A stretch of DNA of 44,216 nucleotides from an uncultured Opitutia bacterium (GCA_903827245.1 CAIKHO010000044.1:1-44216); one strand, 5' to 3'. Numbered from the stretch's first letter, positions 10,271 to 19,512 are shown. Numbers and translations: made by a program. The notes: generated from the letters alone by a model not told the origin.

Positions 10271-12025
10271 CTACCCGTTCGGCAGGCGGGATTGAAACAC
10301 GGGTAATGTCCGGTCGAGCACCGCCTGCATCCGTGAAAGGGCGGCGGCTTCGCCGTCGCTGGCGTCGGTCTGCATCAGCACGTAGGCCCAGCGGTCGGCG
10401 CGCAGGTGCCGGAGGCGGTTCCACGCGTCGTGCACAAAACGCTCCCAATTTGTGGCCACGACGGTGTCGCTGCTCACGAACCAGTACGCGACCAGCTGCG
10501 GCACGGCGACCCGCCCGCGGGCCGTCATCACCTCGCGGCGGACATGCAGCACCGCAGCCGGAAAAGCGGACCCGGCGGCCTGCGACGGATAGGCGAAGCG
10601 ATGCTGCCTCGAGTCCTCGATGGTCCATCCCTGGCCCACCAGGCAGAGTTCGGGACGGTGGATGGAGGTCCGGTCGCGCCCGCTGAGCACGATCGAAAGA
10701 AAGACCGGCCGGGCCGGATCGGCCAGCCCGACATAGGTCTTGCGCGAAAATCCGGTGTCCGGCGGAAGGATCTCCCGCTCCACCGCACTCACCTCGGCAA
10801 CCCGTCCGATCCAGTCCGTGCCGAGAAACGCCGGAAGCTCGACCGGATCCCGTCCGGTTTTCGAGAGCACCACCCCGGTATCGCCTCCCAGCGGCTGGCG
10901 GCCCACCTGCGCAAGCACCAGCATTTCACCCACCGCCAGCAACCCGATCGCCAGTGCGATGCTCCCGCGCGCAACACGCGCGCTCCTCGCGTCGCCCGTT
11001 TCCTTTGGACTGGGGCCGGATGGGACGGATGTCCCGCCATTCCCCCCGGCAGTCGCGTCCTCAACCAGCCACGCACCGCGCACTTTCCGGCGCATGACAC
11101 CCACCACCCCCAGCACTCCGCCAAGCACAATGGCAAACACACCGTATCCCATGACCTCGTGGGCATATCCGCCCCACCGCTGGCCGCCCCAGTTCGCCGC
11201 GAAAATAATCGCCGAGATACGCGCCAGGTTGCCGACGTAGGTGAAGGGCACGCATAGCGCCAGCACCAGGGCGCGCAGCCACCAGGGGCGGAACGTGAGG
11301 TACCCCACGAGTAACGACAGGGCCGCCAGCGCCATCAGGGAGCGCACACCGGAGCAGGCCGCAGCGACGTCGTACTGGTAACGTCCGTCAGGGGCCAGGA
11401 GCTGGGTCCCGTTTTGCAGCACGCCGATCCCGGCCAGGTGCGCCAGCCCGGCGCTGGCATTGATCACGCCCATGCGCAGCCAGAACCCGACCGAATCGAG
11501 CGCGTTGAGCGGAATCGCAAAGATCATGAACGCCAGCGGAAACGCCGCGGCGCGGCCCCACCGTCGACCGCTCGATTTCCCGGCCCCTGCTCCCGATGGA
11601 CCGGCCAGCGCCAGTGCGCCCCACGCAAAGAGCAGCAGGGCGACGATGGAAACGCGGGCCTGCTGCACCGCGAAACCCACCCCGTGCAGCAGGAGTCCCC
11701 CGGTCAGGGCCGCAGCCGCCCAGCGCAGGCTTCGGATTTCAGATTTCGGATCGGCCAGCCCCCCGCCCTCTGCCACCTGCCCTCTGCCACTCGCGCGTAA
11801 ATTGCGCGCGAACAGCCAGACGCTCAGCGCGAGGATCAGCCAGCCGTGCTCCGTCTCGGAGTCGGGATTCAGCCACTGATACCCCCACCAGTAAAACAAC
11901 GAGGATGAATCGATGTAGCCATGGTTGGCATTGCCATAAAACTGGAACACGGCCGCACCCGCCACCGCGCAGGCCAGCGCCGGCCACCACGGCCGCCGGA
12001 AAATATTTTCGTTCCGGGCCGTCAT
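10271..12025 (-). CDS. Exosortase with fused C-terminal EpsI domain
   Basis: Multi-spanning inner-membrane protease/transpeptidase that would process PEP-CTERM-type sorting signals, usually linked to exopolysaccharide. The 584-residue protein has an N-terminal integral membrane exosortase domain (about 12-312). Its proposed catalytic residues are Cys223 (AAACSGVRS), Arg268 (GNLARI) and His288 (YAHEVMGY). A linker leads to a second membrane helix (about 354-371) and a soluble EpsI/DUF3485 domain with RTSIHRPELCLVGQGW at 451-466. Start is the ATG at 12025, overlapping the preceding stop as ATGA. The frame stays open further upstream, but that stretch is antisense-frame noise inside the GT gene. 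Residues 79-100 and 325-352 look inserted from repeat DNA (see findings). No PEP-CTERM substrate was found in this window. Confidence 0.92.
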   Translation of the reverse strand: MTARNENIFRRPWWPALACAVAGAAVFQFYGNANHGYIDSSSLFYWWGYQWLNPDSETEHGWLILALSVWLFARNLRASGRGQVAEGGGLADPKSEIRSLRWAAAALTGGLLLHGVGFAVQQARVSIVALLLFAWGALALAGPSGAGAGKSSGRRWGRAAAFPLAFMIFAIPLNALDSVGFWLRMGVINASAGLAHLAGIGVLQNGTQLLAPDGRYQYDVAAACSGVRSLMALAALSLLVGYLTFRPWWLRALVLALCVPFTYVGNLARISAIIFAANWGGQRWGGYAHEVMGYGVFAIVLGGVLGVVGVMRRKVRGAWLVEDATAGGNGGTSVPSGPSPKETGDARSARVARGSIALAIGLLAVGEMLVLAQVGRQPLGGDTGVVLSKTGRDPVELPAFLGTDWIGRVAEVSAVEREILPPDTGFSRKTYVGLADPARPVFLSIVLSGRDRTSIHRPELCLVGQGWTIEDSRQHRFAYPSQAAGSAFPAAVLHVRREVMTARGRVAVPQLVAYWFVSSDTVVATNWERFVHDAWNRLRHLRADRWAYVLMQTDASDGEAAALSRMQAVLDRTLPVFQSRLPNG

Positions 12026-13164
12026 GATCCCGCCCCTTCCAGTAGGGCACGGATGCGGCCGATCCGTTCGTTCGTGAGTTTTTCGTAGCTGAAATCCGCG
12101 GCGCGGCGCAGCCCCGCCGCCCGCAACCGCGCGGCCAGGGCGTCGTCGCGGCACAGGGCGGCCAGGCTCGCCGCCGCGGTCGCCGGGTCGGCAAAATCCA
12201 CCGTCAGCGCCGCTCCCGCCGCCACCTCGCCCAGCACCGGGATGGCGTTGAGCACACAGGGACAGCCGCACGCCATCGCCTCGGTCACGGTCTTGCCGAA
12301 GGTTTCCTCGGCGCTGGGCAGCACATAGGCCCGGGCCTGCCGGTACCGCGCGGCGAGCCAGCGATCGTCAACCCAGCCGATAAACCTGACGTCATCGCCC
12401 ACGCCAAGCTGGCGGGCCTCCTGCTCCGCCTGCGCCCGTCCGCCCTGCCATTCACCGCCCGACATCACGAGGGGAAACTTGGCCCGCAACGCCGGGTCCA
12501 GCCGGGCGTAGGCCGCGATCAGGCGTCCCGCCTGCTTGTAGGCGTAGAAATTCGAGATCCACAGGAGGTACTGTGGCGGAAGGCCGAGTTCGAGCTGGAG
12601 CAGCGCGCGCTCGTCCGCGGCCGCCTCCGGACGGAACTGCGCGTGCGCGAGCCCCTCGTAGCTGACCAGCAGGCGGGATTCCAGCCCCGGCGACTCCTCG
12701 CGTAGGTGTCCCGCGGTCCACTCCGAGTTCGCAATGACGAGCGCGGCGCGACGCAAGCCGGCCCGCAACGCCCGCCCGCGGTAAAATGAGCGCAGCCGGC
12801 CGACGTTGGCCGCGGCGCCACGGCGGTGGTGCAGCGTGAACACATGCATGACCACGGGCAGCGGCGCGCGGACCGGGACAAACCCCACCGTGAGCAACGC
12901 ATCAGCCCCGCGGCGACGCGCCTCCGGTCCGACCCGGAAATGATCCGCCCACAGCCGGGCCCACAGCCGGTCGTTGGCGGGAAACATGCGCACCACCTCG
13001 ACGCGCGGGTCAGCGATCTCCCAGCCTTGTTCCGGGCCGGCAAAAACCACCCAGCTCACCTCGGGGAACTGTCGCAGCGCGTGCCCCACGAATTCGTGGA
13101 AGAGCGTGGTCAGTCCCGTGCGCCGGCGCGGGTTTTCGCAGAGCATGGACAGCGCGAGCTTCAA
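12022..13164 (-). CDS. GT-B glycosyltransferase (group 1 / GT4-like)
   Basis: Cytosolic or membrane-associated sugar transferase of 380 residues, presumably adding a sugar to a lipid-linked polysaccharide. The C-terminal Rossmann half has the GT4 signature: the loop FIGWVDDRWLAARYRQARAYVLPS and the EX7E motif in EETFGKTVTEAMACGCP. The acceptor half begins with a beta strand, KLALSMLCENP. The frame opens with a TTG at 13164, six codons before an ATG. I keep the TTG because it preserves the first strand. The gene overlaps the exosortase start by 4 bp and follows another GT by about 50 bp, making a three-gene leftward operon. The donor sugar cannot be told. Confidence 0.87.
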   Translation of the reverse strand: MKLALSMLCENPRRRTGLTTLFHEFVGHALRQFPEVSWVVFAGPEQGWEIADPRVEVVRMFPANDRLWARLWADHFRVGPEARRRGADALLTVGFVPVRAPLPVVMHVFTLHHRRGAAANVGRLRSFYRGRALRAGLRRAALVIANSEWTAGHLREESPGLESRLLVSYEGLAHAQFRPEAAADERALLQLELGLPPQYLLWISNFYAYKQAGRLIAAYARLDPALRAKFPLVMSGGEWQGGRAQAEQEARQLGVGDDVRFIGWVDDRWLAARYRQARAYVLPSAEETFGKTVTEAMACGCPCVLNAIPVLGEVAAGAALTVDFADPATAAASLAALCRDDALAARLRAAGLRRAADFSYEKLTNERIGRIRALLEGAGS

Positions 13165-13215
13165 GGCCGGGCAGTTGAGCGACGTCCACCCCGGGCTGCG
13201 AAGAAAAAATGCCCC

Positions 13216-14316
13216 TCAATCCGCGCCGGCGCACCGCGCGTAGATCGACTCCCAGGTCCCCGCCACCTCCGTCGCGGAAAACCGGCGGAGTTTTTCCGGT
13301 GAAATCCGCGCACGCGCCCATGCCCCGGATTCCAGCAACGCGGCCAGCTGGCGGGCCAGGTCGCCCGCGTCGCCCGAGCGAAAGAGCCAGCCGTCTTCCG
13401 GCGGGGTCAACACGTCCCGCGGTCCGCCCGAGTCCGCGGCCAGCACCGGCACCCCGGCCGCGAGCGCCTCAATCATGGCCACGGAAAACGGCTCGTTCAC
13501 GGAGGGGATCACGAGGCAGTCCGTCTCGCGCAGCAGGGCCTCCGACGACGGTTCCTCGCCCCGCCAGGTCACGCTCTGCTCCAGCCCGAGCGCCGCGGTC
13601 CGCGGGCCGAGGGTGGCGGCGTAGCGCTGCGAGGCGGCCGAGCCGTCCGCACTGCCGATATGCGAAAAATGCAGCCGGCTCCGCACCGGCGCCGGCAGCG
13701 CGGCCAGCGCCTCGAGCACGAAATGCCAGCCCTTCCATTCCACCAGGGCCCCAATGCCTCCGAGCCGCACGACTCCATCCGCCGCAGGCTGGCGCCCCGC
13801 CCCCGGCCGGATCGGCGCGCACGAGGGCACGCATTGCGTCCATGTGCCATCGTCCGCCGCCCGATAATAATGCTTCATCGCCGGGGTGAGCCAGAACAGC
13901 CGCGGGCCCAGGCGCCGCGCCGCCCAGCGGTAAAACCAGCGCTGCCGGCCATAGCAATGCACGCTCGCCACCACGCGTCGCTCGCCCAAGGCCACCAGGC
14001 GCAGCGCCACGGCCAGCCCCGCGCGCGAATGCCCGTGAAACACCCGGTCCGGCTCCGCCCGCAGCCATGCCTGCACCTCGCGCGCCACTGTCCGTGACCG
14101 CCAGAATGTCTGCAAACCGAGCTTCTCGCCCACGACCTTCGGCAGTTCCAGCACCGGGAGCGGCGGCTGGCGCCGCTGGCGGCAGCCGGCGTTCACGCCC
14201 AGCACGCAATCGAAACGGCCGGCGCCGTCGAGCGCGCGCACCACGGAGACGATGCCACCGCGATCCTCGTCGCAGCCGACATAGTGCAGCACCGTTGAAC
14301 GCGCGGCGGTTGACAT
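13216..14316 (-). CDS. GT-B glycosyltransferase (GT4-like)
   Basis: 366-residue glycosyltransferase. The C-terminal half has the GT4 core: RLGGIGALVEWKGWHFVLEAL (sugar-nucleotide domain entry), VTWRGEEPSSEALLRETDCLVIPS, and the EX7E motif EPFSVAMIEALAAGVP. The N-terminal half begins HYVGCDEDRGGIVSVVRAL, with the glycine-rich acceptor loop of the family. I start at the ATG at 14316; another in-frame ATG at 14331 is possible. The longer open frame to 14736 runs antisense through the divergent GT9 gene and is not credible. It is first in the leftward GT-GT-exosortase operon and divergent from the GT9 gene, with about 100 bp between them. Confidence 0.85.
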   Translation of the reverse strand: MSTAARSTVLHYVGCDEDRGGIVSVVRALDGAGRFDCVLGVNAGCRQRRQPPLPVLELPKVVGEKLGLQTFWRSRTVAREVQAWLRAEPDRVFHGHSRAGLAVALRLVALGERRVVASVHCYGRQRWFYRWAARRLGPRLFWLTPAMKHYYRAADDGTWTQCVPSCAPIRPGAGRQPAADGVVRLGGIGALVEWKGWHFVLEALAALPAPVRSRLHFSHIGSADGSAASQRYAATLGPRTAALGLEQSVTWRGEEPSSEALLRETDCLVIPSVNEPFSVAMIEALAAGVPVLAADSGGPRDVLTPPEDGWLFRSGDAGDLARQLAALLESGAWARARISPEKLRRFSATEVAGTWESIYARCAGAD

Positions 14317-14419
14317 GATTCGAGGCGCCATCGGACCCGGTTCAGGCACCGCCCGCAAGCCCGGCGCGTCCGCCCCGAAAAAAAGTGCATCGCCCGGGGT
14401 TTTGTGCCGACGTGTCGCC

Positions 14420-15505
14420 ATGTTCAGCTCACCGCTCATGGCCGCGGACAAGACTTGGCTGCCCGCGGCGGTCCGGTCGTGGGTCGGGGCCCGGCTGAGC
14501 GGACCACCGCGCGGTCCGGTGGTTCGGCGGCGGCGCGCGGCCATCTTCCTCGTGGCCCGTCTCGGGGATTTTGTGCTGGGCGCTTCCGCCGTGCGGTTGT
14601 TGCTCGAGGCCTGGGGCGAGGAAAACTGCGTCCTGGTCGTGGCCGACGCCACCGCCGCGCTGGCCGCGGAGGAATTTCCCCGCACCCCGCGCATCACGCT
14701 GCCCTTGCAGGCGCCAAGCCTGACGCGCGATCTCATGGGGGCGTGGTGGCGCCATCAGCGGAAATTCCGGGGCCTCGCCGTGGTCGAAACCGTCTGCCTG
14801 AGCCACCAGAGGGATCTCTACAAGGAGGTCGCGCTCTCCTGGATCGCGATGGAGCGCCATCATCGGCTCGACCGTGCCACCTATCCGCAGGTCCCGGAGC
14901 CGCCGCTCTGCCTTGAACTCGAGGCCCACCGCCGGCTGGTGGGCGCGGCGCTGGGGCGGAACGTCAGCCCCGCGGAAATACTGCCCCGGTTCACGAGTGT
15001 GACCCCGGCGGCGGGCGATTACCTGTTGGTCTGTCCGACCACGAGCGAGGCGGTACGCTGCCTGCCCGCTCCGTTGCTGGTCGAGGCGCTGCGCCGGTGG
15101 CGCAGCCGCAGCCGGGCCCGGCTCGTCCTCAGTTCCGGCCCGGCGGAGACCACCCAATTGCAGGCTTACGCCGCGGCGATCGAGGCCGCTGGTCTCGGGC
15201 CGTGCGAACGGGTGCAACCGGCCGATCTCCCCGCCCTGCTCCGGTTGATCGCCGGCGCCGGTGCGATCCTCGCGGCCGAAAGTGCCCCGGCCCACATTGC
15301 CACCGCGCTCGACAAGCCCGTGTGCGTCGTGACCGGCGGTGGATCCTATGGGCTTTGCGGCCCGGGGAGGCGCTCGGACCGGCAGGTCGCCGTGAGCCAC
15401 CGCACCCCCTGCTATTTTTGCGGGTGGCGCTGCACGCAGCCAGAGGTGTTTTGCCTCACGCGTATTGCGCCGGACGACATCGCCGCGGCCCTGCCCGCGC
15501 TCTGA
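14420..15505 (+). CDS. Glycosyltransferase family 9 (heptosyltransferase-like)
   Basis: 361-residue protein with the GT9 layout. Near the start, AIFLVARLGDFVLGASAVRLL is the acceptor-side GD motif. Late in the protein, AESAPAHIATALDKPVCVVTGG corresponds to the GPxHxA-type ADP-heptose-binding region. An unusual cysteine cluster, CYFCGWRC plus a later Cys, follows near the C-terminus. GT9 enzymes add ADP-heptose or related sugars to LPS core or glycans at the inner face of the inner membrane. Start is the ATG at 14420; the next ATG (14438) is also possible. It is followed 7 bp later by the flippase gene, suggesting one transcript. Confidence 0.85.
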   Translation: MFSSPLMAADKTWLPAAVRSWVGARLSGPPRGPVVRRRRAAIFLVARLGDFVLGASAVRLLLEAWGEENCVLVVADATAALAAEEFPRTPRITLPLQAPSLTRDLMGAWWRHQRKFRGLAVVETVCLSHQRDLYKEVALSWIAMERHHRLDRATYPQVPEPPLCLELEAHRRLVGAALGRNVSPAEILPRFTSVTPAAGDYLLVCPTTSEAVRCLPAPLLVEALRRWRSRSRARLVLSSGPAETTQLQAYAAAIEAAGLGPCERVQPADLPALLRLIAGAGAILAAESAPAHIATALDKPVCVVTGGGSYGLCGPGRRSDRQVAVSHRTPCYFCGWRCTQPEVFCLTRIAPDDIAAALPAL

Positions 15506-15512
15506 CGCCAAG

Positions 15513-16787
15513 ATGAGCGCGATCACCGCCGCCAAGCGCAACCGCCTGCTGCCGATCGTGCTCGCGCAGGGCGTCGGCATCGCCTGCGGCATCGCGGGGG
15601 TGAAGGTGGTGTCGCATTTCGTGCCCCCCGGCCCGCTGGGCGCGTACGGCCTCTTTCTCACGTTCGCCTCGCTCGGGGTGTCGGTGGTCCATGCGGGACT
15701 CATCAAGTTTGTCGGCCGGCACTGGGCGGCGGCCAGCCGGACCCGGCTGCGGGGCGAGGTGCGTGAGGCGTGGCTGCGCAAACTGCCCTGGCTCGCGCTC
15801 GCCAGCGCCGCGGGCGCCGGTGCGCTCGGGATGCTGGCGGATGAAAATCCCGTCGCGGTCTTCCCGCCGTTGTTTGCCGCGGCGGCCTTGCTGTCTCTCA
15901 CCGCCCTGGCCCAGTCCGCACTGCAGGCGGGCCGCGCGCATTGGCGCGATTTCACGGTCGCGGGCACCGGCTCGATCCTGCGCACGTTTGCGCCGCCGAT
16001 GGCTTTCGCACTGCTCGGGTCCACCGGGCTCGCCTGGGGCTTCTGCCTTTATGCGGCGGTCACCGCCGCCGTGTCCGTCTGGGGCACGCGTCCCTCTTCG
16101 TCCGAACCCGCGCCCGCCGGTGCGGGGCGCCAGCTCACGCCGATCTACGACGGGCCGCTCTTCACCGTGCTGGCGCTCGCGGGGTGGGCCTTGGTCGGCG
16201 TCAACCGCTGGATCGTGGCGTGGCGTTTCGGCGCCACGACGGCCGGCTATTTCACCCTCGCCGGCGGCGCCGCCCTCATCCTGCCCGCGGTGCTCGGCAC
16301 GGTTTTCCTGCAATACTTCCAGCCCGGCTTTTTTGCCGACGGCGACGACTCCGCCCCGGAGGCGCGGGCCCGGCTCGCCCGGCGCGTGGATGCCGTCGCC
16401 GCGGCCTACACCGCGGCCGCCTTGATCGCGCTCGCCCTGCTGGTCGCGGTCTCGCCCCGCCTCGTCGGGCCGCTGATCAGCGAGAACTACCGCGCCGCGC
16501 TGGGCTGGTTGCTGCCCGCGGGCTGCTTCGGGCTCGCGACGGGGACCGGGCTTTTCTATCACTCGCTGCTCCTCGCCGGCCGGCGTGAACGGGCGTGCGC
16601 ACCTGCCGACCTGACGGCCGCCGTGGTGCTAGTCGCCGGTGGTATTGTCGCCGCCGGGCTGGGCGAAAACGTGTTCCGGGGCTGGCTGATCGCCACGCCG
16701 GTCGTGCCCTGGCTGGTCAACCGGCCGCTCGCGCGGCACTATTATTTCAAGCCGGCCGCAAATCCAGCGCCCGCACCGGCCCGGTGA
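15513..16787 (+). CDS. Polysaccharide flippase (Wzx/MATE-like, MOP superfamily)
   Basis: 424-residue integral membrane protein with about 12 hydrophobic segments, basic short loops and no soluble domain. The N-terminus KRNRLLPIVLAQGVGIACGIAGVKVVSHFVPPGPLGAYGLFL (residues about 9-50) and the pattern of an Arg/Trp-bearing central helix (VGVNRWIVAWRFGATTAGYFTLA) are typical of oligosaccharide-lipid flippases. The role would be to turn undecaprenyl-linked repeat units to the periplasm for the ligase or polymerase downstream. Start is the ATG at 15513, 7 bp after the GT9 stop. Its last 41 bp overlap the convergent GT2 gene. Confidence 0.82.
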   Translation: MSAITAAKRNRLLPIVLAQGVGIACGIAGVKVVSHFVPPGPLGAYGLFLTFASLGVSVVHAGLIKFVGRHWAAASRTRLRGEVREAWLRKLPWLALASAAGAGALGMLADENPVAVFPPLFAAAALLSLTALAQSALQAGRAHWRDFTVAGTGSILRTFAPPMAFALLGSTGLAWGFCLYAAVTAAVSVWGTRPSSSEPAPAGAGRQLTPIYDGPLFTVLALAGWALVGVNRWIVAWRFGATTAGYFTLAGGAALILPAVLGTVFLQYFQPGFFADGDDSAPEARARLARRVDAVAAAYTAAALIALALLVAVSPRLVGPLISENYRAALGWLLPAGCFGLATGTGLFYHSLLLAGRRERACAPADLTAAVVLVAGGIVAAGLGENVFRGWLIATPVVPWLVNRPLARHYYFKPAANPAPAPAR

Positions 16788-17712
16788 AAAACATCCGCGT
16801 GACCAGCCGCCGGTCGGTGGTGGCCGCACGCCGGGCCCGCAAAAAAATACCCAGCCCGGCCACAAGTCCCGCCGGAGACCGGCGCTCCGTCATGCCCCGG
16901 CGGGCATGATAGGCGGCCAGGACAGGAAACCCCTCAGCGATGCAACGCTCGGCACAGGCCAGCGCCACCGCTCCCGCGGATTCATTGGGTCCCCACACGG
17001 GCGGTACTCCTTCGGGACGGCCGGCACGGCGGCGGGCGGTGAGCAGTCGCACGGCACAGCGTTCAGCGGCGATCTGCGCGGCGCGTTGCACCGTCGTCTG
17101 ACCGGCATAACGGCGGTAATGCAGCAGCACCTCGGGCACCGCCGCCATTGGCCAGCGCTCCGCGGCCCGGGTCAGAAAATCGAAGTCCGCCGCCACGGCG
17201 AACTCCGGCCGGTAGGGCAGCGCCGCAAAAATCTCCCGTCGTCCGGTGTAGGCCGGCGTGACCACCGGCGCGGCAAACTGACTGTAACGCCGCTGCGCCT
17301 CGGGCCCGACCAGCGCGAACTCCCGGCCGGTGACGCGACCGGTCCCGTCGATGGTCTCGGCCAGCGAAGAGACGAGCCCCAGCGCCGGCTCGGCCCGCAG
17401 GCGCGCACACTGGCGGTCGAGGCGATCGGGCAGCATGACATCATCGTAGTCGAGGAGAGCGAGAAACTCGCCACGGGCCGCCGCCACCCCGGCATTGTGG
17501 CCGGCGGCGATGCCCTTGTTCCGCGCCAGGCGCACCCACTGCAACCGGGGATCGCGGCCCAGCGCGCCGAGTGCATCGGCCGACAGGCCCGTGCCGTTGT
17601 CCACCAGCACCAGCTCGAGATCGCGCTGCGTCTGGCCGAGCACGCTCGCGATCGCGGGTCGCAGAAACGGCGTATCGCGATGAAAGACCATGAGCACCGA
17701 GACCGCGGGCAT
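16747..17712 (-). CDS. GT-A glycosyltransferase, family 2
   Basis: 321-residue inverting glycosyltransferase. It shows the GT2 fold: VSVLMVFHRDTPFLRPAIASVLGQT at the start, an asparagine/glycine loop NKGIAAGHNAGVAAARG, and the metal-binding DxD as LLDYDDVMLP. A later ADFDFLTRAAERW stretch contains the second conserved acidic position. The upstream frame begins with a TTG at 17724, but the ATG at 17712 immediately precedes the first beta strand, so I choose it. The 3' end overlaps the flippase gene by 41 bp tail to tail. Its 5' side faces the nested repeat copy B. Sugar and acceptor are unknown. Confidence 0.87.
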   Translation of the reverse strand: MPAVSVLMVFHRDTPFLRPAIASVLGQTQRDLELVLVDNGTGLSADALGALGRDPRLQWVRLARNKGIAAGHNAGVAAARGEFLALLDYDDVMLPDRLDRQCARLRAEPALGLVSSLAETIDGTGRVTGREFALVGPEAQRRYSQFAAPVVTPAYTGRREIFAALPYRPEFAVAADFDFLTRAAERWPMAAVPEVLLHYRRYAGQTTVQRAAQIAAERCAVRLLTARRRAGRPEGVPPVWGPNESAGAVALACAERCIAEGFPVLAAYHARRGMTERRSPAGLVAGLGIFLRARRAATTDRRLVTRMFFTGPVRALDLRPA

Positions 17713-17758
17713 GCGCGCATACAACCGCCCGCGCGCGCAAGGGCAAGCGCGAGGGAGA

Positions 17759-17956
17759 GCGCAGAGACGAAGGAAAGATAATTTTCACGCAGAGGCACGG
17801 AGGACACAGAGATCAATCATCGGCGAACCACTTTGTGTCCTCCGTGCCTCTGTGTGAAATTCCTGCTTCCGAATCCAACCTCCTGCCTTACTCCGCGGCT
17901 TTGCGTCTCTGCGCGAAACCAGTCCGGAATAATTGATCTCAATCCGTGCACGACCC
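17759..17956 (-). repeat. Nested inverted-repeat element, copy B
   Basis: Same design as copy A, in the opposite orientation. Inner arms 17783-17811 and 17831-17859 are complementary at 27 of 29 positions (TTTCACGCAGAGGCACGG against its complement). Middle arms are GCGCAGAGACG at 17759-17769 and CTTTGCGTCTCTGCGCG at 17899-17915. The distal end GGGTCGTG...GATCA matches the end of copy C. The shared spacer also contains the copy A sequences CAGGAGGTTGG and TTCGCCGATGA. It lies between divergent GT2 and O-antigen ligase genes and so occupies their promoter region. Confidence 0.85.
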
Positions 17957-18036
17957 GCGGCGGGACGGTGCATCCGCTTGCCGTTTTCAAGCTCGTTTGC
18001 CGGACACGACCTTGCCAGCCTGCGCCGATAACGGCC

Positions 18037-19512
18037 ATGACACTCGCTCCGATTTGGCGCACCCGGCTCTATGCCACCGGCGGATCACTGCTGGCGGTGT
18101 GGATCGGCTTTGCGGTCGCGCAGCAGGAACTCTTCTGGCCGCTGTTGTTCCTGGCCGGGATCGGCGCGTTGCTCGTCATCCGCCTGCAATCCCTGCCCCT
18201 GGCCACCGTCCTGCTGGGCATGGCGCTCCTGGGCTACATTGTGGGCAACCGGGGATTCGCCCAGCCGTACATCGCCAACTCGCTCCCGCTGCTGCCGGCG
18301 GAACTCGCCCTGCTCGTGGGCGGCGTGATTCTCATCGTGCAATGCGCCTTCCGCCGCGAGCCGCCCTTCCGGCGCGATGCCCTGAACCTCGCCCTGCTGG
18401 CCTGGATCATCATCTGCGCCTGCCGTTTTTTCTTCGACGTGCGCCTCTACGGGTTCACGGCCATCCGCGACTTCGCCACCGTCTACTACGCCGGTTTCTT
18501 TTTCCTCGCGCAGGAGGCGATGCGGGAACCGGCGGGCCGGCGTTTTCTCACGGGCTGCCTGCTCGCCGGTTGCGCGCTCCTGCCCCTGACGGAATTTCTT
18601 TCCGAGCAGTTCCCGGGGTTTTTCCTGAACACCCTCACCCTGCGCGGCACCCCCCTGATCTATTACAAGGGGGACCTGATCGGCACGTTCATGGCCGCGG
18701 GCGCCGTGCTGTTCTTCATGCGGTTCGAGGCCCGGCGGCAATGGTGGGCGCTGGTCCTCAGCCTGGGGCTGATCGGTGCGGCCCTCGCCACCAACAATCG
18801 CGCCTCCATGCTGGGGCTCATGGTGGTCACCGCCTGGCTGGCCCTCGGCGGGCGCTGGCGCTTCGCCGCAGTGCAAGCCGTGGCGGGCACCGGCGCCGTC
18901 ATCTGCCTCCTGCTGGCGGCCTATCTTACCGGCAAATCCTGGGTGCAGACTCCGCTGAACGGAGTGTATGAGCGCGTCATTTCCCTGACCGATCCCCTCG
19001 GCCAGGGTAACTACAGCAGCGACGATGCCTTCAACAAGGGGGACAACAATCTCTTCCGCTATGTCTGGTGGCGTGCGGTCGTGGACGAAACCTGGGGACA
19101 GAATCCCTACCTGGGGCTCGGCTTCGGCCACGATCTCGCCGACCGTTTCGTGCAGGAATACCTCCCCGAGGCCGGCGAGGAATTCTCCACCCGCAGCCCG
19201 CACAACGTGCTGCTCACGCTCTTCGGGCGCACCGGCGCGGCGGGCGTCCTCTCCTTCCTGCTCGTCACCGCCGTGATGGCGCAGCGCACGTGGCGGGCCA
19301 TCCGGCGCGAGCCGCCGGAAAATGCCGGGATGTGGTGCGGCGCCTGGGTCATCCTGGTGAGCGCGTGCTTCGGCGTCGTGCTCGAGGGCCCGATGGGGGC
19401 CGTGGTCTTTTGGATCGCGCTCGGCGTGGCGAATTCCGCCTCGGTGATGGAGGAGCCGCTGGCCGAGGCGGCGCCCGCGGTTGCCCTGGCCGAACCGACC
19501 GTGGCGGCATGA
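18037..19512 (+). CDS. O-antigen ligase family protein (Wzy_C type)
   Basis: 491-residue inner-membrane protein with roughly 12 predicted helices and one larger periplasmic loop. The loop carries the Wzy_C/ligase signature in RSPHNVLLTLFGRTG (about 388-402), preceded by PYLGLGFGHDLADRF. Such enzymes join O-antigen or similar glycan from undecaprenyl carrier to lipid A core, a protein or another acceptor, or polymerise it. Start is the ATG at 18037. The frame is open to 17833, but that part is translated from repeat copy B and has no membrane character. The gene ends in ATGA, overlapping the methyltransferase, so the two are translationally coupled. Ligase and polymerase cannot be separated by sequence alone. 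Confidence 0.82.
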   Translation: MTLAPIWRTRLYATGGSLLAVWIGFAVAQQELFWPLLFLAGIGALLVIRLQSLPLATVLLGMALLGYIVGNRGFAQPYIANSLPLLPAELALLVGGVILIVQCAFRREPPFRRDALNLALLAWIIICACRFFFDVRLYGFTAIRDFATVYYAGFFFLAQEAMREPAGRRFLTGCLLAGCALLPLTEFLSEQFPGFFLNTLTLRGTPLIYYKGDLIGTFMAAGAVLFFMRFEARRQWWALVLSLGLIGAALATNNRASMLGLMVVTAWLALGGRWRFAAVQAVAGTGAVICLLLAAYLTGKSWVQTPLNGVYERVISLTDPLGQGNYSSDDAFNKGDNNLFRYVWWRAVVDETWGQNPYLGLGFGHDLADRFVQEYLPEAGEEFSTRSPHNVLLTLFGRTGAAGVLSFLLVTAVMAQRTWRAIRREPPENAGMWCGAWVILVSACFGVVLEGPMGAVVFWIALGVANSASVMEEPLAEAAPAVALAEPTVAA

